Notes: generated by a model from the letters alone, not told the origin. A stretch of DNA of 64,000 nucleotides from Pseudomonadota bacterium (GCA_023451735.1 JAEXYH010000036.1:124001-188000), one strand, 5' to 3'; positions 26,104 to 36,330 are shown, numbered from the stretch's first letter. Translations and numbers: made by a program.

Positions 26104-26775
26104 TTACAGGCTGACGCCGACGCTCGCCAGGAAGGTGTCGAAACGATTGTCGACTTCAGCCTTTGTCGCGGCCCAGGCTGGGAACGATTGCAAGAGGTTA
26201 TCATGCCATGCGGTTAGGTTCGGATATTCCCGAAGCGGAATATTTGAGCGATCGACCTGAGAGAAGGGCGCTGCGATATCGATGTCGGCCAAGGTGAGTG
26301 TGTCACCGACCATGAACTTGCGCCCATCAAGATGATTGTCGAGCACAGAGGCCGCGGAGCGGATCTTTCCCTCGGCGAAGGCGATAACCGCCTCATCCTT
26401 CGGGACACCCATGACCTTCTTGCCGACGCGCTCGTCAAAGACGGTAGTGGCGAAGATGCGCCAGTGCTCGCCCGACCAGAACATCCATTGAAGCACCTGA
26501 AAGCGCTGCTCCTGTGTGGTCCCGACCAGCGGCGAGTTTGTCTTGCCGGCAAGATACAGGTTAATCGCTGCAGATTCCCAGAGAATGAACTCTCCATCTT
26601 CCAGCACGGGCGTCAGACCGTGCGGATTGAGACGTGATTTGAACTCGGCAGTCTGGCTTTCGCCCTTGAACAGATCGACGTTGGCGCGCTCCAGTTCAAC
26701 GCCCATGATCTTGGCGGCAGTGGTTACCCGGCGCAAGCTGCCCGAGCCGGGATCGCCATAAATCTTCATCGTCAT
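26104..26775 (-). CDS. Glutathione S-transferase family protein
   Basis: 223 residues from ATG 26775, with AAAGGA seven bases upstream. N-terminal thioredoxin-like domain (KIYGDPGSGSLRRVTTAAKI, NPHGLTPVLEDGEFILWESA with the cis-Pro and the ES glutathione-binding pair), then the helical domain with MVGDTLTLADIDIAAPFSQV. The Ser-rich N-terminal loop (GSGSLRR) suggests a Ser-type active site. It is divergent from a LysR gene, which may control it. Confidence 0.9.
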   Translation of the reverse strand: MTMKIYGDPGSGSLRRVTTAAKIMGVELERANVDLFKGESQTAEFKSRLNPHGLTPVLEDGEFILWESAAINLYLAGKTNSPLVGTTQEQRFQVLQWMFWSGEHWRIFATTVFDERVGKKVMGVPKDEAVIAFAEGKIRSAASVLDNHLDGRKFMVGDTLTLADIDIAAPFSQVDRSNIPLREYPNLTAWHDNLLQSFPAWAATKAEVDNRFDTFLASVGVSL

Positions 26776-26986
26776 CACGTATCCTTTCAGTTTCAGACCC
26801 GTCATCGGTCTGTCGATGCCGAGTCTTCACATTCGAACTGCGAATGACATTGCCGTCTGTGGAATACGATCTATTCAGCTGTAGAATGCGTGAAAAATTG
26901 CATGCGGGATGAACGTGGCCTACTGCAGTGGCCAGCAATTGAGATCTGACGCAGGCTTGCCCTCTGTCAGGACCGGGATCAGAGCG

Positions 26987-27898
26987 ATGGATAAGTTGGA
27001 TGCGATGCGGATGTTTGTGCGCGTTGTCGAATGCGGAAGCTTTTCGCAGACAGCGCGCGACCTGGACATCAGTCAGCCGACGGTCAGCAAGCAGATCGCT
27101 GCACTCGAAGCCCGCCTTGGCACGCAACTCCTAGCAAGAAGCTCTCGTGCCCTATCCGTAACGCCCGCGGGGCAAGAGTTTTATGAGGCCATTTTGCGTA
27201 TTGTCCAGGACTTCGACGCAGTCGAAGAGCGGATCATTCAAGGGCAGTCGGCCCCCTCGGGACTGGTTCGCGTCACGCTCTCGCCGGCTTTCGGGAGGAT
27301 GTTCGTTATTCCTCGGTTAGCGGATTTCAGGGAGCGTTTTCCTGATGTCGCAATTGAGATGGAAGTCTCCGGGCGACAGGTTGACCTGATCGAAGAAGGA
27401 ATAGACGTCGCCATCCGCATCGGCCGGCTGTCGGACTCCGCACTCGTTGGCCGTCGCATCGGCGACATGCGAATGATCACGCTCGCTTCCCCGGGCTATC
27501 TTGCCCGGCACGGCACACCGCAGGTGCTAGATGAGCTGAGCATTCACCAGCGCATCAGCTATGTCTACCAGGGCAATATTGTCGGTTGGGGTTTTAACGT
27601 AGACGGCAAGCAGGTGACAGTGGATGGCGCGGGCGCGTTTCGCACGAACGATGCGGAGCATGTCCGCAGCGCAGTCCTTGCAGGCCTTGGCATCGCCCAT
27701 CATGCGAGCTGGCTGTTTACGGATGTGTTGGCGTCCGGCGAGGTTGTTCGAATTCTCGATCGGCATGCGCCGCCCCCTTTTCCTATCAACGCAGTGACAG
27801 TTGCCGGAAGACGCATGCCCTCCCGCGTGCGACACTTCGTGGACTTCCTCACTACGATCTGCGCTGCGGAACCGGAACTAAGGATAGGCGAAGGCTGA
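26987..27898 (+). CDS. LysR-family transcriptional regulator (3)
   Basis: 303 residues from ATG 26987. MDKLDAMRMFVRVVECGSFS then QTARDLDISQPTVSKQIAAL give the HTH. EEGIDVAIRIGRLSDSALVG belongs to the effector domain. It is not a close paralogue of the two LysR proteins at 15-18 kb. Divergent from the GST gene with about 210 bp between, the classical LysR-target layout. Confidence 0.9.
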   Translation: MDKLDAMRMFVRVVECGSFSQTARDLDISQPTVSKQIAALEARLGTQLLARSSRALSVTPAGQEFYEAILRIVQDFDAVEERIIQGQSAPSGLVRVTLSPAFGRMFVIPRLADFRERFPDVAIEMEVSGRQVDLIEEGIDVAIRIGRLSDSALVGRRIGDMRMITLASPGYLARHGTPQVLDELSIHQRISYVYQGNIVGWGFNVDGKQVTVDGAGAFRTNDAEHVRSAVLAGLGIAHHASWLFTDVLASGEVVRILDRHAPPPFPINAVTVAGRRMPSRVRHFVDFLTTICAAEPELRIGEG

Positions 27899-27989
27899 GG
27901 CTACCGGAAGAACCCGCATCAGGATCAGACGCTGCAGCCGCTGGATAATTTGTTTTCCGAAAGGTATTACGGAACGAGAACCGATATGC

Positions 27990-28560
27990 GGGACGTGATG
28001 CCGCATCGACCTCCCAGTGGAGCTTGGCTGCATCACGCAGAGGAGAGCGGCTCAGCGGGATTTCACCGAATGCACCATCTCGATAGAGTTGGAACACCTC
28101 TGTTATCGCCTCGCGAAGCTCGCCTGCGCTCTTGAGATAGGCAAGTGCCTGCGGTGCGGAGAAGGAGGCTCCCCTTCGCGCGACTACCTCGGGGTCGGTT
28201 TCGGCCAGCCGCCGGATGCCCCGAACGAGATGATGGTCCCGCCCGACCGGACGGCGCCAGCCGAGAGCAGGCGTTCGTCCGCATCCGCACCGATACCGTC
28301 GAAAACAGCATCAACGCCAAGCCCGTCGGTCAGACGCGCAACCAGTTCAATCGCATCATCCAGCCCGACGGCCACTTCTGCGGCCCCGCTGTCGCGCGCG
28401 ATACCGCGGCTCGTCAACGACCCTACCCCGCCTGCGGCGGTGGTCACCAGGATGGTCTGATTGTGCTGAACCTCGAAGAGCCGGCACGCACAGATCGTGC
28501 GTTCAATCAGCTGATCGTCGCGGCATCTCATCGCGAGAACCCACATGGCGCCATGACGGC
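27990..28560 (-). pseudogene. Quinone oxidoreductase (zinc-type alcohol dehydrogenase superfamily) remnant
   Basis: On the minus strand, ILVTTAAGGVGSLTSRGIAR then LTDGLGVDAVFDGIGAD and SGGTIISFGASGG are the NADPH-binding half of a quinone oxidoreductase. After a frame change near 28190, SFSAPQALAYLKSAGELREA and FQLYRDGAFGEIPLSRSPL continue the C-terminal part. No N-terminal catalytic half is found. The pieces lie in different frames, so the gene is dead. It may once have been controlled by the adjacent LysR gene. Confidence 0.78.
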
Positions 28561-28704
28561 TTCCGTCCCATCGCGCCAGCAGTATTTAGACCACCAGCAT
28601 ATTTTTCCCCCGGGCACGATTTCCTCGCAGCCGCCAAAATCGGCTAGTAGTTTTGCAGTGCGTTCTGGGGCATCTTCATACTGCTGGAGCGGGAGGTAGA
28701 CTTC

Positions 28705-30945
28705 ATGGAGGCTTCTAATACCGTAAAGCTGCTAGAAGAGCGCCTGGCTCGAGCCGAGGCCCAGTTAGCCGAGAAGGCCAAACTTGAGGCGGTTGCGCGA
28801 GAAAGCGATACGCGCCATCGTTTGCTTCTTGGAACGTGGGCTCAGGCAGTATGGGAAACTGACGCCGCGGGTGTTGTGACAGCCGACAGCCCTAGTTGGC
28901 GAGCCTATACCGGCCAGTCTTTGGATGAGTGGCTTGGTTACGGTTGGCTGGACGCCATACACTCAGACGACCGTGCCTATGCTGAGAGGCAGTGGCGAGA
29001 CGCTATGGCGGCTCGCAGCTTGGTAAACGCCGAGTTTCGCTTACGCGCCCCAGATGGTGGGTGGCGCTGGACCAATGTCCGCGCCGCGCCCGTGCTAGAC
29101 GCAGCCGGAAAGATAGAGAAGTGGGCCGGGATCAATATCGACATCGACGCGCGTAAGCGCGCCGAGGAGGCATTGCGCGATAGCGAGGCGCGCTACCGCA
29201 ACCTGTTCGAGACGATGCGGCAGGGATATCTCGAAAACGAACTGATCCGCGACGCCGACGGACGCGCGGTCGATTACCGTACCGAGGCGGTCAATCCACA
29301 ATTCGAGCGGCTAACCGGCATCGCGGCAGGCGAAGCAGTCGGGCGCACCGCGCGCGAGCTTATCAAGGAACTCGATCCTGTATGGATCGAGACCTATGAC
29401 CGCGTAATCCAAACCGGCGAGCCCGAGCAGTTCGAGCGCGAGGAGCCCGCGTTCGGTCGGTGGTTCGAAGTCCAGGCTTATCCCCTCGTCGGCGATCGAT
29501 TTGCAATCCTCTACGACGATATCACCGAGCGAAAGCGCGCCGAGGCGGTCCTTCGCGAAAGCGAGGAACGCTTCCAGCAATTTGCCAACGCCTCTGCGTC
29601 CGGCCTCTGGATCAGGGACGCCGAAACGCTTAGCATGGAGTTCGCAAGCCCGGCCATCGCGACGGTCTTTGGCACAGCGCCGGACGCATTCATCGGAGGC
29701 ATCGAACGCTGGGCCGCAACGATCGTACCCGAGGATCGCGTTGCCGCTTTAAATCACATCAAGCAGGCTCGTGATGGTGAGCCTGTCATTCACGAATTCC
29801 GCATCCGGCGGAGCGATGGCTCATTCCGTTGGGTCAGAAACACAGATTTCGCGCTTCACGACGAGAAGGGCAACGTTGAGCGCATTGGTGGTATCGCTGA
29901 AGACGTCACCGAGACGAAAATGGCCATCGAACATCAAGGCGTGCTGCTAGCCGAATTGCAGCATCGAGTCCGCAACATCATGGCGGTGATACGCTCCACC
30001 GTGGTCAGGTCCGCCGACGGAGCAGTCGATGTCGAGGATTATAGAACGTCGCTCGCAGGTCGATTATTGGCTTTGGCGCGGGTTCAAACATTACTTACGC
30101 GTCAAGCCAATGCAGGCGGATCACTACGCGGTATCCTCGAAAGCGAAATAGCGGCGCAGGCCCATTCCGAAAACCAGTATGAGCTGACCGGTCCCGATCT
30201 AATGCTGTCGCCCAAGGCCGTCGAAGTCTTGACGCTGGCGATCCATGAACTTTCCACCAACGCTCTTAAATATGGCGCGTTGTCCGTCAGTGGCGGCAAG
30301 ATATCGGTGACTTGGACACCCTTCGAGAAGCGGGAGAGGTCGTGGGTCGCTATCGATTGGGTCGAGGAAGGCTCTCCATCGCGGCCACCACCGATACGCC
30401 GCGGATTCGGCTTGGAGCTAATTGAAGCGAAAATTCCTTACGAACTTCGCGGTACAGGCAAGACGACGATTGGGCCGAGCGGTGCTCACTGCCACATTGA
30501 GTTTCCGCTTCGCGAGGCCGAAAGCGTTCTGGAGACCGACGCGCCCGCACCCACCCGACTAAGCGGAGGGATTATCGATATGACCGGAGCGCCTGACCTT
30601 ACCGGAAAGATCGTTCTAGTGGTGGAGGACGACTATTATGTCGCATCCGACACGGCAGCGGCGCTGCGAGGAGCAGGCGCGGTGGTCCTTGGCCCATGCG
30701 CGACCGAAGAGGACGTGTTGCGCCTTCTCGAAATAGAGACGCCTAATGCCGCGGTACTCGACCTGAATCTCGGCGGTGGAGGACCACGGTTCGTGATTGC
30801 GCACAAGCTTGTCGAGCGCGGCACGCCGTTCGTTTTCCTAACAGGATATGATCCGAACGTGATTCCCGACGAAATGGCTGACGTTGTGAGACTCGAAAAG
30901 CCGATCGCGTTTCATGAGATCGTTGAGGCGGTGAGCAACCTTTAG
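28705..30945 (+). CDS. Hybrid HWE-family sensor histidine kinase with three PAS domains and a receiver
   Basis: 746 residues with no membrane segment, so a cytoplasmic sensor. PAS domains at about 38-155, 165-280 and 285-405 (each ending in a DITERKRAE-type linker). HWE dimerisation with phospho-His in LLAELQHRVRNIMAVI near 420; ATPase N-box HELSTNALKYGAL near 515 and W-x-E in IDWVEEG. A receiver follows from about 630 (VLVVEDDYYVASDTAAALR, Asp in AAVLDLNLGGG, Lys in RLEKPI). The fused receiver suggests a phosphorelay or self-inhibition. GGGAGG lies eight bases before the ATG. PAS 1 and 3 resemble FMN- or ligand-binding types, but no LOV Cys motif is seen. Confidence 0.9.
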   Translation: MEASNTVKLLEERLARAEAQLAEKAKLEAVARESDTRHRLLLGTWAQAVWETDAAGVVTADSPSWRAYTGQSLDEWLGYGWLDAIHSDDRAYAERQWRDAMAARSLVNAEFRLRAPDGGWRWTNVRAAPVLDAAGKIEKWAGINIDIDARKRAEEALRDSEARYRNLFETMRQGYLENELIRDADGRAVDYRTEAVNPQFERLTGIAAGEAVGRTARELIKELDPVWIETYDRVIQTGEPEQFEREEPAFGRWFEVQAYPLVGDRFAILYDDITERKRAEAVLRESEERFQQFANASASGLWIRDAETLSMEFASPAIATVFGTAPDAFIGGIERWAATIVPEDRVAALNHIKQARDGEPVIHEFRIRRSDGSFRWVRNTDFALHDEKGNVERIGGIAEDVTETKMAIEHQGVLLAELQHRVRNIMAVIRSTVVRSADGAVDVEDYRTSLAGRLLALARVQTLLTRQANAGGSLRGILESEIAAQAHSENQYELTGPDLMLSPKAVEVLTLAIHELSTNALKYGALSVSGGKISVTWTPFEKRERSWVAIDWVEEGSPSRPPPIRRGFGLELIEAKIPYELRGTGKTTIGPSGAHCHIEFPLREAESVLETDAPAPTRLSGGIIDMTGAPDLTGKIVLVVEDDYYVASDTAAALRGAGAVVLGPCATEEDVLRLLEIETPNAAVLDLNLGGGGPRFVIAHKLVERGTPFVFLTGYDPNVIPDEMADVVRLEKPIAFHEIVEAVSNL

Positions 30946-31068
30946 CAGAAGCAGAAGTGAGATGTTAGCGGGGCGTCCGCTCTTGGCAAACCCTCGGTGG
31001 CCAACGAGCCGAAATCACGCATGGCGGGATGACCTTGCCCTGCTCCGAAACCTATCTAGATCTATGGG

Positions 31069-31404
31069 ATGACACCTGCTCGCGCCATCGTTCTTCAAAG
31101 CCCCGTGCCCAACAGCTATCTCATCGAAGCGCTGGTCGATCAATGCCTGGAGGAAGACATTGCTTTGATCGCCATCAGTGGTCGGAACGCATCTGCATTA
31201 GAGGCTGAGCTCGACTGGCTGATTATCGGTGATGGCACAACACTCGATCGCCCTATATGCACCTCCGCTCATCTCGGCGGTGATGACCAAAACGCGATTG
31301 GCGATGCCCTATGCCTGGCAAGTTCATTCTCCGGTTCCAACGGGCTCGTCGATCGAGTTATCGTCATCGGTCAAACGTTCGTCCGTTATCGCGCGGTTGC
31401 GTAA
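31069..31404 (+). CDS. Hypothetical protein
   Basis: 111 residues: AIVLQSPVPNSYLIEALVDQ, then DIALIAISGRNASALEAELD and WLIIGDG. The alternating strand/helix pattern suggests a small alpha/beta domain. I do not recognise a named family; similar small proteins are common in rhizobia. The Shine-Dalgarno is weak (ATGGG). Confidence 0.5.
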   Translation: MTPARAIVLQSPVPNSYLIEALVDQCLEEDIALIAISGRNASALEAELDWLIIGDGTTLDRPICTSAHLGGDDQNAIGDALCLASSFSGSNGLVDRVIVIGQTFVRYRAVA

Positions 31405-31662
31405 GGGTTCGATTCCCCTACTGAACTGCTCTACGCAAGAACGATTGAGTCGCCGAATGGCAGGGCCATTCGTGCTCTTGTTCATTGTTCGAGGCTTTCA
31501 GCACCTCATAGGCGGTCGCGACTTGGCGAGTTCCCATCCAGAGGACACCGTCGTCACCCTGTAAAACCGCGCTAACCGCGCAGTGCCGAATACTTACTCA
31601 ATCGCGATGTCGGCCCTGTTACGGTTCAATAATATTTGTTTTTTGGGCAAACAGCGTTTTAC

Positions 31663-31687
31663 GGAACAGTGCGCCTTATCGCCAGTT
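31663..31687 (+). promoter_or_regulatory. Candidate EcfG (general stress) promoter
   Basis: GGAAC (31663) and AGTT (31684) with a 16-bp spacer, one base off the GGAAC-N16-CGTT consensus of the alphaproteobacterial general stress sigma factor. It lies 27 bp before the small gene at 31714. Confidence 0.5.
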
Positions 31688-31713
31688 CATACTGCGGCTA
31701 AGGGAGCAAACGG

Positions 31714-31884
31714 ATGAATGTCGCACATACGAGAATAGTCCACGAAGGCGCGGGCAACTGGACAGTCGATTTTATCGGAGACGATGGTGAAGCAGTTTCG
31801 GTTAGAGTCACTGACGAAACGTTGACTGATGAAGACAAGGTCATTGACCACGCAAAACGTATCATGGGTGAACTCGCAGACTGA
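31714..31884 (+). CDS. Small acidic hypothetical protein (56 aa)
   Basis: MNVAHTRIVHEGAGNWTVDF, then IGDDGEAVSVRVTDETLTDE and a C-terminal helix ending KRIMGELAD. AGGGAG lies nine bases before the ATG. The beta-rich N-terminus and regular codon use support a real gene. Family not recognised. The upstream stress-type promoter suggests induction in stationary phase or stress. Confidence 0.6.
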   Translation: MNVAHTRIVHEGAGNWTVDFIGDDGEAVSVRVTDETLTDEDKVIDHAKRIMGELAD

Positions 31885-32460
31885 GCCCCGTCTTGGGTAC
31901 TCGACTTTGATGTCCCTGCTCTTGTCATTGTGATCTTAACGTCGGGCACACTGAATTCGACATCTACAGGCCGGAACGATGGATCGACGATCTATCGTTC
32001 CGGCTAGAACCTCGTGAGGCTTGTGCTGACTAGTTCTAACAGAAGTGGACTGGCGCAACAGAGTGAACGCGTACGATTGGCCCCGCGCCTGTCGTGATCG
32101 AGATCGACGTTCACGAGGGCGATACTGATGACGAGCACATCACACCAGTCCAACCCTGCTGAACAAGATGTTGGACCTGCTTGAAGCATGGGAACTCGAC
32201 GGCTTCGAGGACATTTCGGTTCGTTAAAAGGGCTCAGGGCATCCCTCAGGCCATCGTTTGGGCTGGATTTTTGACGCAAGCAATTGCTGCCATCCGACGA
32301 CCGAGATCCTACCGATACAGACCTGCGGGCTAATCTTGTATTTTACCCGCAACAAAGAACGAGAAGCTTCGCACAATCCGTTTTTCCAGCCGTCGGCGTC
32401 GCCTCGACGCGGAACCGATGATCCATATTCGCATTTATGATGACCAATTCGGAGCACCAC
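31885..32460. other. Gap of about 575 bp without a confident gene
   Basis: Near 32155-32227, the plus strand reads NKMLDLLEAWELDGFEDISV before a stop, which looks like the tail of a small protein whose start is lost; this may be a decayed gene. Otherwise only overlapping short frames are seen. Confidence 0.35.
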
Positions 32461-32664
32461 ATGGACTACATCACGAAAAACAAAAGAATCGCCGATGGGG
32501 CGGAGACTCTCATCCAAGACCTCGGCGCTCGCAGGATCATGAAAGGTTACAGCCAGGAAGATCTCTCGCTCGCTACGGGTCTGACGATCGCAGAAATCAT
32601 TGCAGCTGAGAAAAACTCCGGTGAACTCAATCATGTGGACCGGATAAAACACGTGCTTCGGTAA
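32461..32664 (+). CDS. Small protein with possible helix-turn-helix
   Basis: 67 residues from the ATG preceded by GGAG. LGARRIMKGYSQEDLSLATG and LTIAEIIAAEKNSGELNHVD resemble an XRE-type HTH (a GYSQEDLSLATGLT turn), but the protein is short for a regulator. Alternative start eight codons upstream. Function unknown. Confidence 0.5.
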   Translation: MDYITKNKRIADGAETLIQDLGARRIMKGYSQEDLSLATGLTIAEIIAAEKNSGELNHVDRIKHVLR

Positions 32665-33035
32665 TTGGGTGGTAGTGAGCGGGAGCCGTCATGGCTGATG
32701 GAGTCACTCCACAACCATCTGCAGCTTTGGGGGGCGCATTGCACCAACAACACGCCGGGAAGCAATGCGCTTACCAATCTGGTATTGAGAGAGATAAATC
32801 GACGTTGGTGGATAGCTCGGCAATCCTCCTGTATCGAGCGCCGGCGGCCATTGATCGTTTGATTGGTCAGAAATGAACATGTGGCAACGGCGATAATGAT
32901 CAGTCACTGTGCGCCTTATTAAAGCCGACGCCATGACAGTCTCGCTGAGGCTCTAGCATGCCGCAATCTTCGGCTCCTACGGACCTAGCAGGGTATTAGT
33001 CTCCGTCTCGAATGGTTCAGAAGCCATTATCTTCG
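32665..33035. other. Gap without a confident gene
   Basis: A 61-codon plus-strand frame (32691-32876) is of uncertain reality. No terminator or palindrome was recognised. Confidence 0.35.
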
Positions 33036-33395
33036 TCATGACAAATTGGCGAACTCAGTCATGGTCTTGGTCAACTTTGCAGGGTCATAGGGCTTCTCGA
33101 AGAAGGCGCTTCGGACTGGCATCTCCGCACCACTCGGTTTCCGTTTCCCCGATACAATAATTATATCAACCGGGGGCCAACGATCGCGCACAGCTCTCGC
33201 GAGGCGAAGTCCGTCCATCGATCCAGGCATATCTATGTCGGTGAGAAGAATACGGATGTCAGGTTGCTCTTCAAGCAGCAGGATCGCCTCGTCAGCGTTG
33301 CGAGCTTCGATTGCCTCAAAGCCAGCGTCCTCGACGAGTTCAATAGCTAGCAGCATCAACAGTGGTTCGTCTTCAACGACAAGAACTTTTATCAT
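33036..33395 (-). CDS. Single-domain response regulator
   Basis: 119 residues, receiver only. Acidic pocket in VLVVEDEPLLML, phospho-Asp in ILLTDIDMPGSMDGLRLA, Ser in IIIVSGKRK, Lys in FFEKPYD. No output domain. ATG at 33395 overlaps the stop of the HWE kinase gene (ATGA), so the two form a cognate pair. Such lone receivers usually act in phosphorelays or by protein-protein contact. It closely resembles the receiver at 43666 (same TDIDMPGSM block). Confidence 0.9.
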   Translation of the reverse strand: MIKVLVVEDEPLLMLLAIELVEDAGFEAIEARNADEAILLLEEQPDIRILLTDIDMPGSMDGLRLARAVRDRWPPVDIIIVSGKRKPSGAEMPVRSAFFEKPYDPAKLTKTMTEFANLS

Positions 33396-35080
33396 AGAGC
33401 CACGTTCCCCCGCCAACCCGTACCTGCAACAACTTTTTCGAGCACTTTGAGTTCCGGAATGAAGGCAATTTCGAAAACGAGACCTGTTGGGCGAAAGGTC
33501 ATTTGATGTTCACTTTCTGCACGTGCAGGAAACGCCCGCGAGATCAGGACCGAACCAAACCCTTTCCGAGAAGGCTCAACGACGGAAGGACCACCTGTCT
33601 CAATCCAAGAGACTTCGATCCTGTCATCCTTGATACGCCAGGTCAGTTCCACGCGACCGTTATCATCCCGTAGACTGCCGTACTTCGTAGCATTAGTGGC
33701 AAGCTCGTGGATGATAAGCGAGAGCGATAGTGCATCATCGGCACCCACCGTGATCTCTGGTCCCGTAATTAAAATGCGTTGATCGGCAGGAGCTAGATGC
33801 GCCTTGAGTGCAGCCCCGACGACCGTATGAAGCGTTGCCGACTTTGCTTCCTTTGAGAGAATGAGATCGTAGGTTCCAGCGAGAGAACTGAGCCGGTCTG
33901 TGAATGATTGATATTGCTCCCGATCGGTTCGCGAAAACGTTTGTCGAGCCATGGCCTGAACAAGGGCGAATCCGTTTTTCACTCGATGCGTCAACTCTCG
34001 GACAAGAAGAGTTCTTTCCTCTTCCGCCTGTTCGACCCGCCGCGTCCGACAGTCAAGTTCATCGAGGAGCCTATCCAGCGTTCTGCCTACTTCACTGAGC
34101 TCATCCCGCCCTTTCATAGCAGTTCGGGCGCTGACATCGCCGCTCCGACGCTTTTCCAGCACTCCCGAAATTGTGTGAACAGGCTTCAAGACGAACCGGT
34201 TGCCAACCACTATAGCGGCGCAAAGGGCGCACAGAGCGCCGAGTGTTATGCCAAGGAGGTTCATCAACGTTGCACGATTGATCGGACCAAAGGCTTCAGC
34301 CTTAGAAAACCCCGCGCTCACATAAAGCGGATTGGATGGCAGCGCTATCGGACGGTATCCAAGAATCCGTTCTGTCCCGTCTTGGCTGGTGACTTCGATC
34401 ACTCCGGGAGACGCGGAGTGTGTAAGTGATTTGAATGGATCGGGTATGACTGTGCCAACAAACCGCTCGGGCAGAGGTACCCTTGCAAGAATGGTTCCGT
34501 TTGTATCGGCCAAGGTTACGGCATTACCTCGCGCGATCCCTCGCTCCGCGATTCGGTTCTGCAGCCAGTCAAGCCGTATACCGGTCACCACCACTGCTAC
34601 AACTTTGCCCTTCTCTACCACGGGCATCGCAAGTGGGAGGACTGCGGACGACGACATGCGGCTCTGTGTGTAGGTCCCCACGACGAAATCCTTTGTCGAA
34701 AGAGCCTCCCTGAAATATGCCCGGTCCGAGAAACCTGCTCCTTCGCCTACCCCAGGCGTCCCGCAAACAGCTCGACCTTGAGCATCAAGAACGAAAATCA
34801 TCCTGATGCTGGCGACCTTTTCCGCTACCGCGACAATTGCCTGCGTACAGGTCTGCCTATCAAGATCGCGTACTGATGGCATCGCAGCGACTGCGATCAG
34901 AAGCGAATGCAGCCCCTCAATCGTTCGCTCCACTTCGGAGGAGGCCTGCCGTGCAGCTCGCTCGGCCGAGGTCCGAATTTCCTCACTTCGCTCCTGCCGG
35001 AGCGCATACTCATTGTAGCCAAGCATCGCAACGACAGGCGCCAGTGCTGCAAGTGCAACCGCCACAAGCTTACGTCGCAT
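33392..35080 (-). CDS. Membrane HWE histidine kinase with extracytoplasmic Cache sensor
   Basis: 562 residues. First membrane segment about 5-23, periplasmic dCache-like sensor about 30-280 (AVCGTPGVGEGAGFSDRAYF, VAVVVTGIRLDWLQ), second membrane segment LMNLLGITLGALCALCAAIV near 290, HAMP about 310-365, then HWE with LVRELTHRVKNGFALVQAMA near 375. ATPase HELATNATKYGSL and W-x-E in VSWIETGG follow. Cache domains usually bind small metabolites. The cognate receiver follows with a 4-bp overlap. Confidence 0.92.
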   Translation of the reverse strand: MRRKLVAVALAALAPVVAMLGYNEYALRQERSEEIRTSAERAARQASSEVERTIEGLHSLLIAVAAMPSVRDLDRQTCTQAIVAVAEKVASIRMIFVLDAQGRAVCGTPGVGEGAGFSDRAYFREALSTKDFVVGTYTQSRMSSSAVLPLAMPVVEKGKVVAVVVTGIRLDWLQNRIAERGIARGNAVTLADTNGTILARVPLPERFVGTVIPDPFKSLTHSASPGVIEVTSQDGTERILGYRPIALPSNPLYVSAGFSKAEAFGPINRATLMNLLGITLGALCALCAAIVVGNRFVLKPVHTISGVLEKRRSGDVSARTAMKGRDELSEVGRTLDRLLDELDCRTRRVEQAEEERTLLVRELTHRVKNGFALVQAMARQTFSRTDREQYQSFTDRLSSLAGTYDLILSKEAKSATLHTVVGAALKAHLAPADQRILITGPEITVGADDALSLSLIIHELATNATKYGSLRDDNGRVELTWRIKDDRIEVSWIETGGPSVVEPSRKGFGSVLISRAFPARAESEHQMTFRPTGLVFEIAFIPELKVLEKVVAGTGWRGNVAL

Positions 35081-35377
35081 GCTCGCTATCCCCGAAAATC
35101 CGACTGTTGATAAACGGCAAAGAACTCGATCTGAATTATGTACGGCCAGAATGGTTTAGAGTTAGCTAATGTGCAAAGGGCGATCGGACGTCGCCAATCC
35201 ACGAATTAGCTGACGTCTTGCCGGACTGCTATTGGCAACAACGAGGCTGCCGAAGCACTAGGGTATCCGGCGTATCAGTGCCCAAGCAGATGTGGTTACG
35301 CAGTCCTTCCGCCGTCTGGTGATATGTTTCGCCGTACGAAAACGCGAAATGAAGCCAGTCTAGCGGTCGGCGATTTT

Positions 35378-36037
35378 CTAGAAGCTTTTGGGAAATAGTG
35401 GAGTCACGTTCGTTGCTTCGCCGTCGCCCCTTTTGGAACCCTCTGCTTTCCGCAAAGTGACAGCCTCGACGTTGCGCAGAATCTTCGATAGTCCCTCGGC
35501 TTGCCGATAGTAGGAGGGTTTCTCGGGAAGATTCAGGTCAAACCGGTCCCCAATACAGGCGATCAGATCCATTGCAGTTGCAGCAAGACGTGCGTAGCCT
35601 TCGATGCGCCGCTCGAAAAAGCCATCATGGTCGGCCTTGGAAAGATCCAAGCTTTCCAACGCATTTTCGAGGTTGCTTGCGCGGTTGGCCAGCCACATCA
35701 CTTGCTCTCCAAGGTGGTCACCTAGCAATGACCAATTTGCTTCCTTGGGAAGAGCCAAAACTGGTTCGGGTACATGAAAAGCGAATTCGATTTCATCAGC
35801 CGGATTGAATTCGGGTCTGTCGTGGACGGCTGCATAGCAGGCACCCACAAAGTCATCCAAAGCCAGGACTGTCATCATTGCCAGGTTTCGCGCATCCCTG
35901 TCCGCTTTCCGAGGTCCGATAAAAAGCCTTCCAACTTTGAACAAATCACGACAGCAGGCGCCGACTGCAAAGCTTCCAGCACCGATTAGTGCCCCTAGTG
36001 TCATCATCCCTTGGGTGGTGCTGAAAAAATCGCTCAC
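35378..36037 (-). CDS. Hypothetical membrane-anchored protein
   Basis: 219 residues with GTG start; GGAG lies six bases upstream. One N-terminal membrane segment (TLGALIGAGSFAVGACCR), then a helical cytoplasmic part with WSLLGDHLGEQVMWLANRAS and a low-complexity tail. No recognised domain. Monocistronic. Confidence 0.65.
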   Translation of the reverse strand: MSDFFSTTQGMMTLGALIGAGSFAVGACCRDLFKVGRLFIGPRKADRDARNLAMMTVLALDDFVGACYAAVHDRPEFNPADEIEFAFHVPEPVLALPKEANWSLLGDHLGEQVMWLANRASNLENALESLDLSKADHDGFFERRIEGYARLAATAMDLIACIGDRFDLNLPEKPSYYRQAEGLSKILRNVEAVTLRKAEGSKRGDGEATNVTPLFPKSF

Positions 36038-36105
36038 GGGCTACTCCATCTCGAAAACAACCATCGCCATCCCGACCTGTTCTACCTGATCAGGAATCGT
36101 CCACA

Positions 36106-36330
36106 TCAAAAGTCTGCCTCCAAATTTCTAGAAGGCAAACGTTCGAGATGCGCGGTGCGCGAAATCCACAGGTTCGGAAAGATTTTCGTCATGTATAGGT
36201 GTGGTGTCAAACCAACAAATTCAAGATTAACCGGCGGCGCTACTGACCGGTCAACTTTCGATAGCGCTTCGACGACAGCAAAAAGGCCGGTGCGAAACCG
36301 CACCGACCATCCTAGCAGTCGCTTACTCAC
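36106..36330 (-). CDS. Possible small protein (low confidence)
   Basis: 74 codons with GTG start (MSKRLLGWSVRFRTGLFAVV...). No recognised motif; an overlapping plus-strand frame covers the same bases. Listed so that this stretch is not taken as empty. Confidence 0.25.
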   Translation of the reverse strand: MSKRLLGWSVRFRTGLFAVVEALSKVDRSVAPPVNLEFVGLTPHLYMTKIFPNLWISRTAHLERLPSRNLEADF

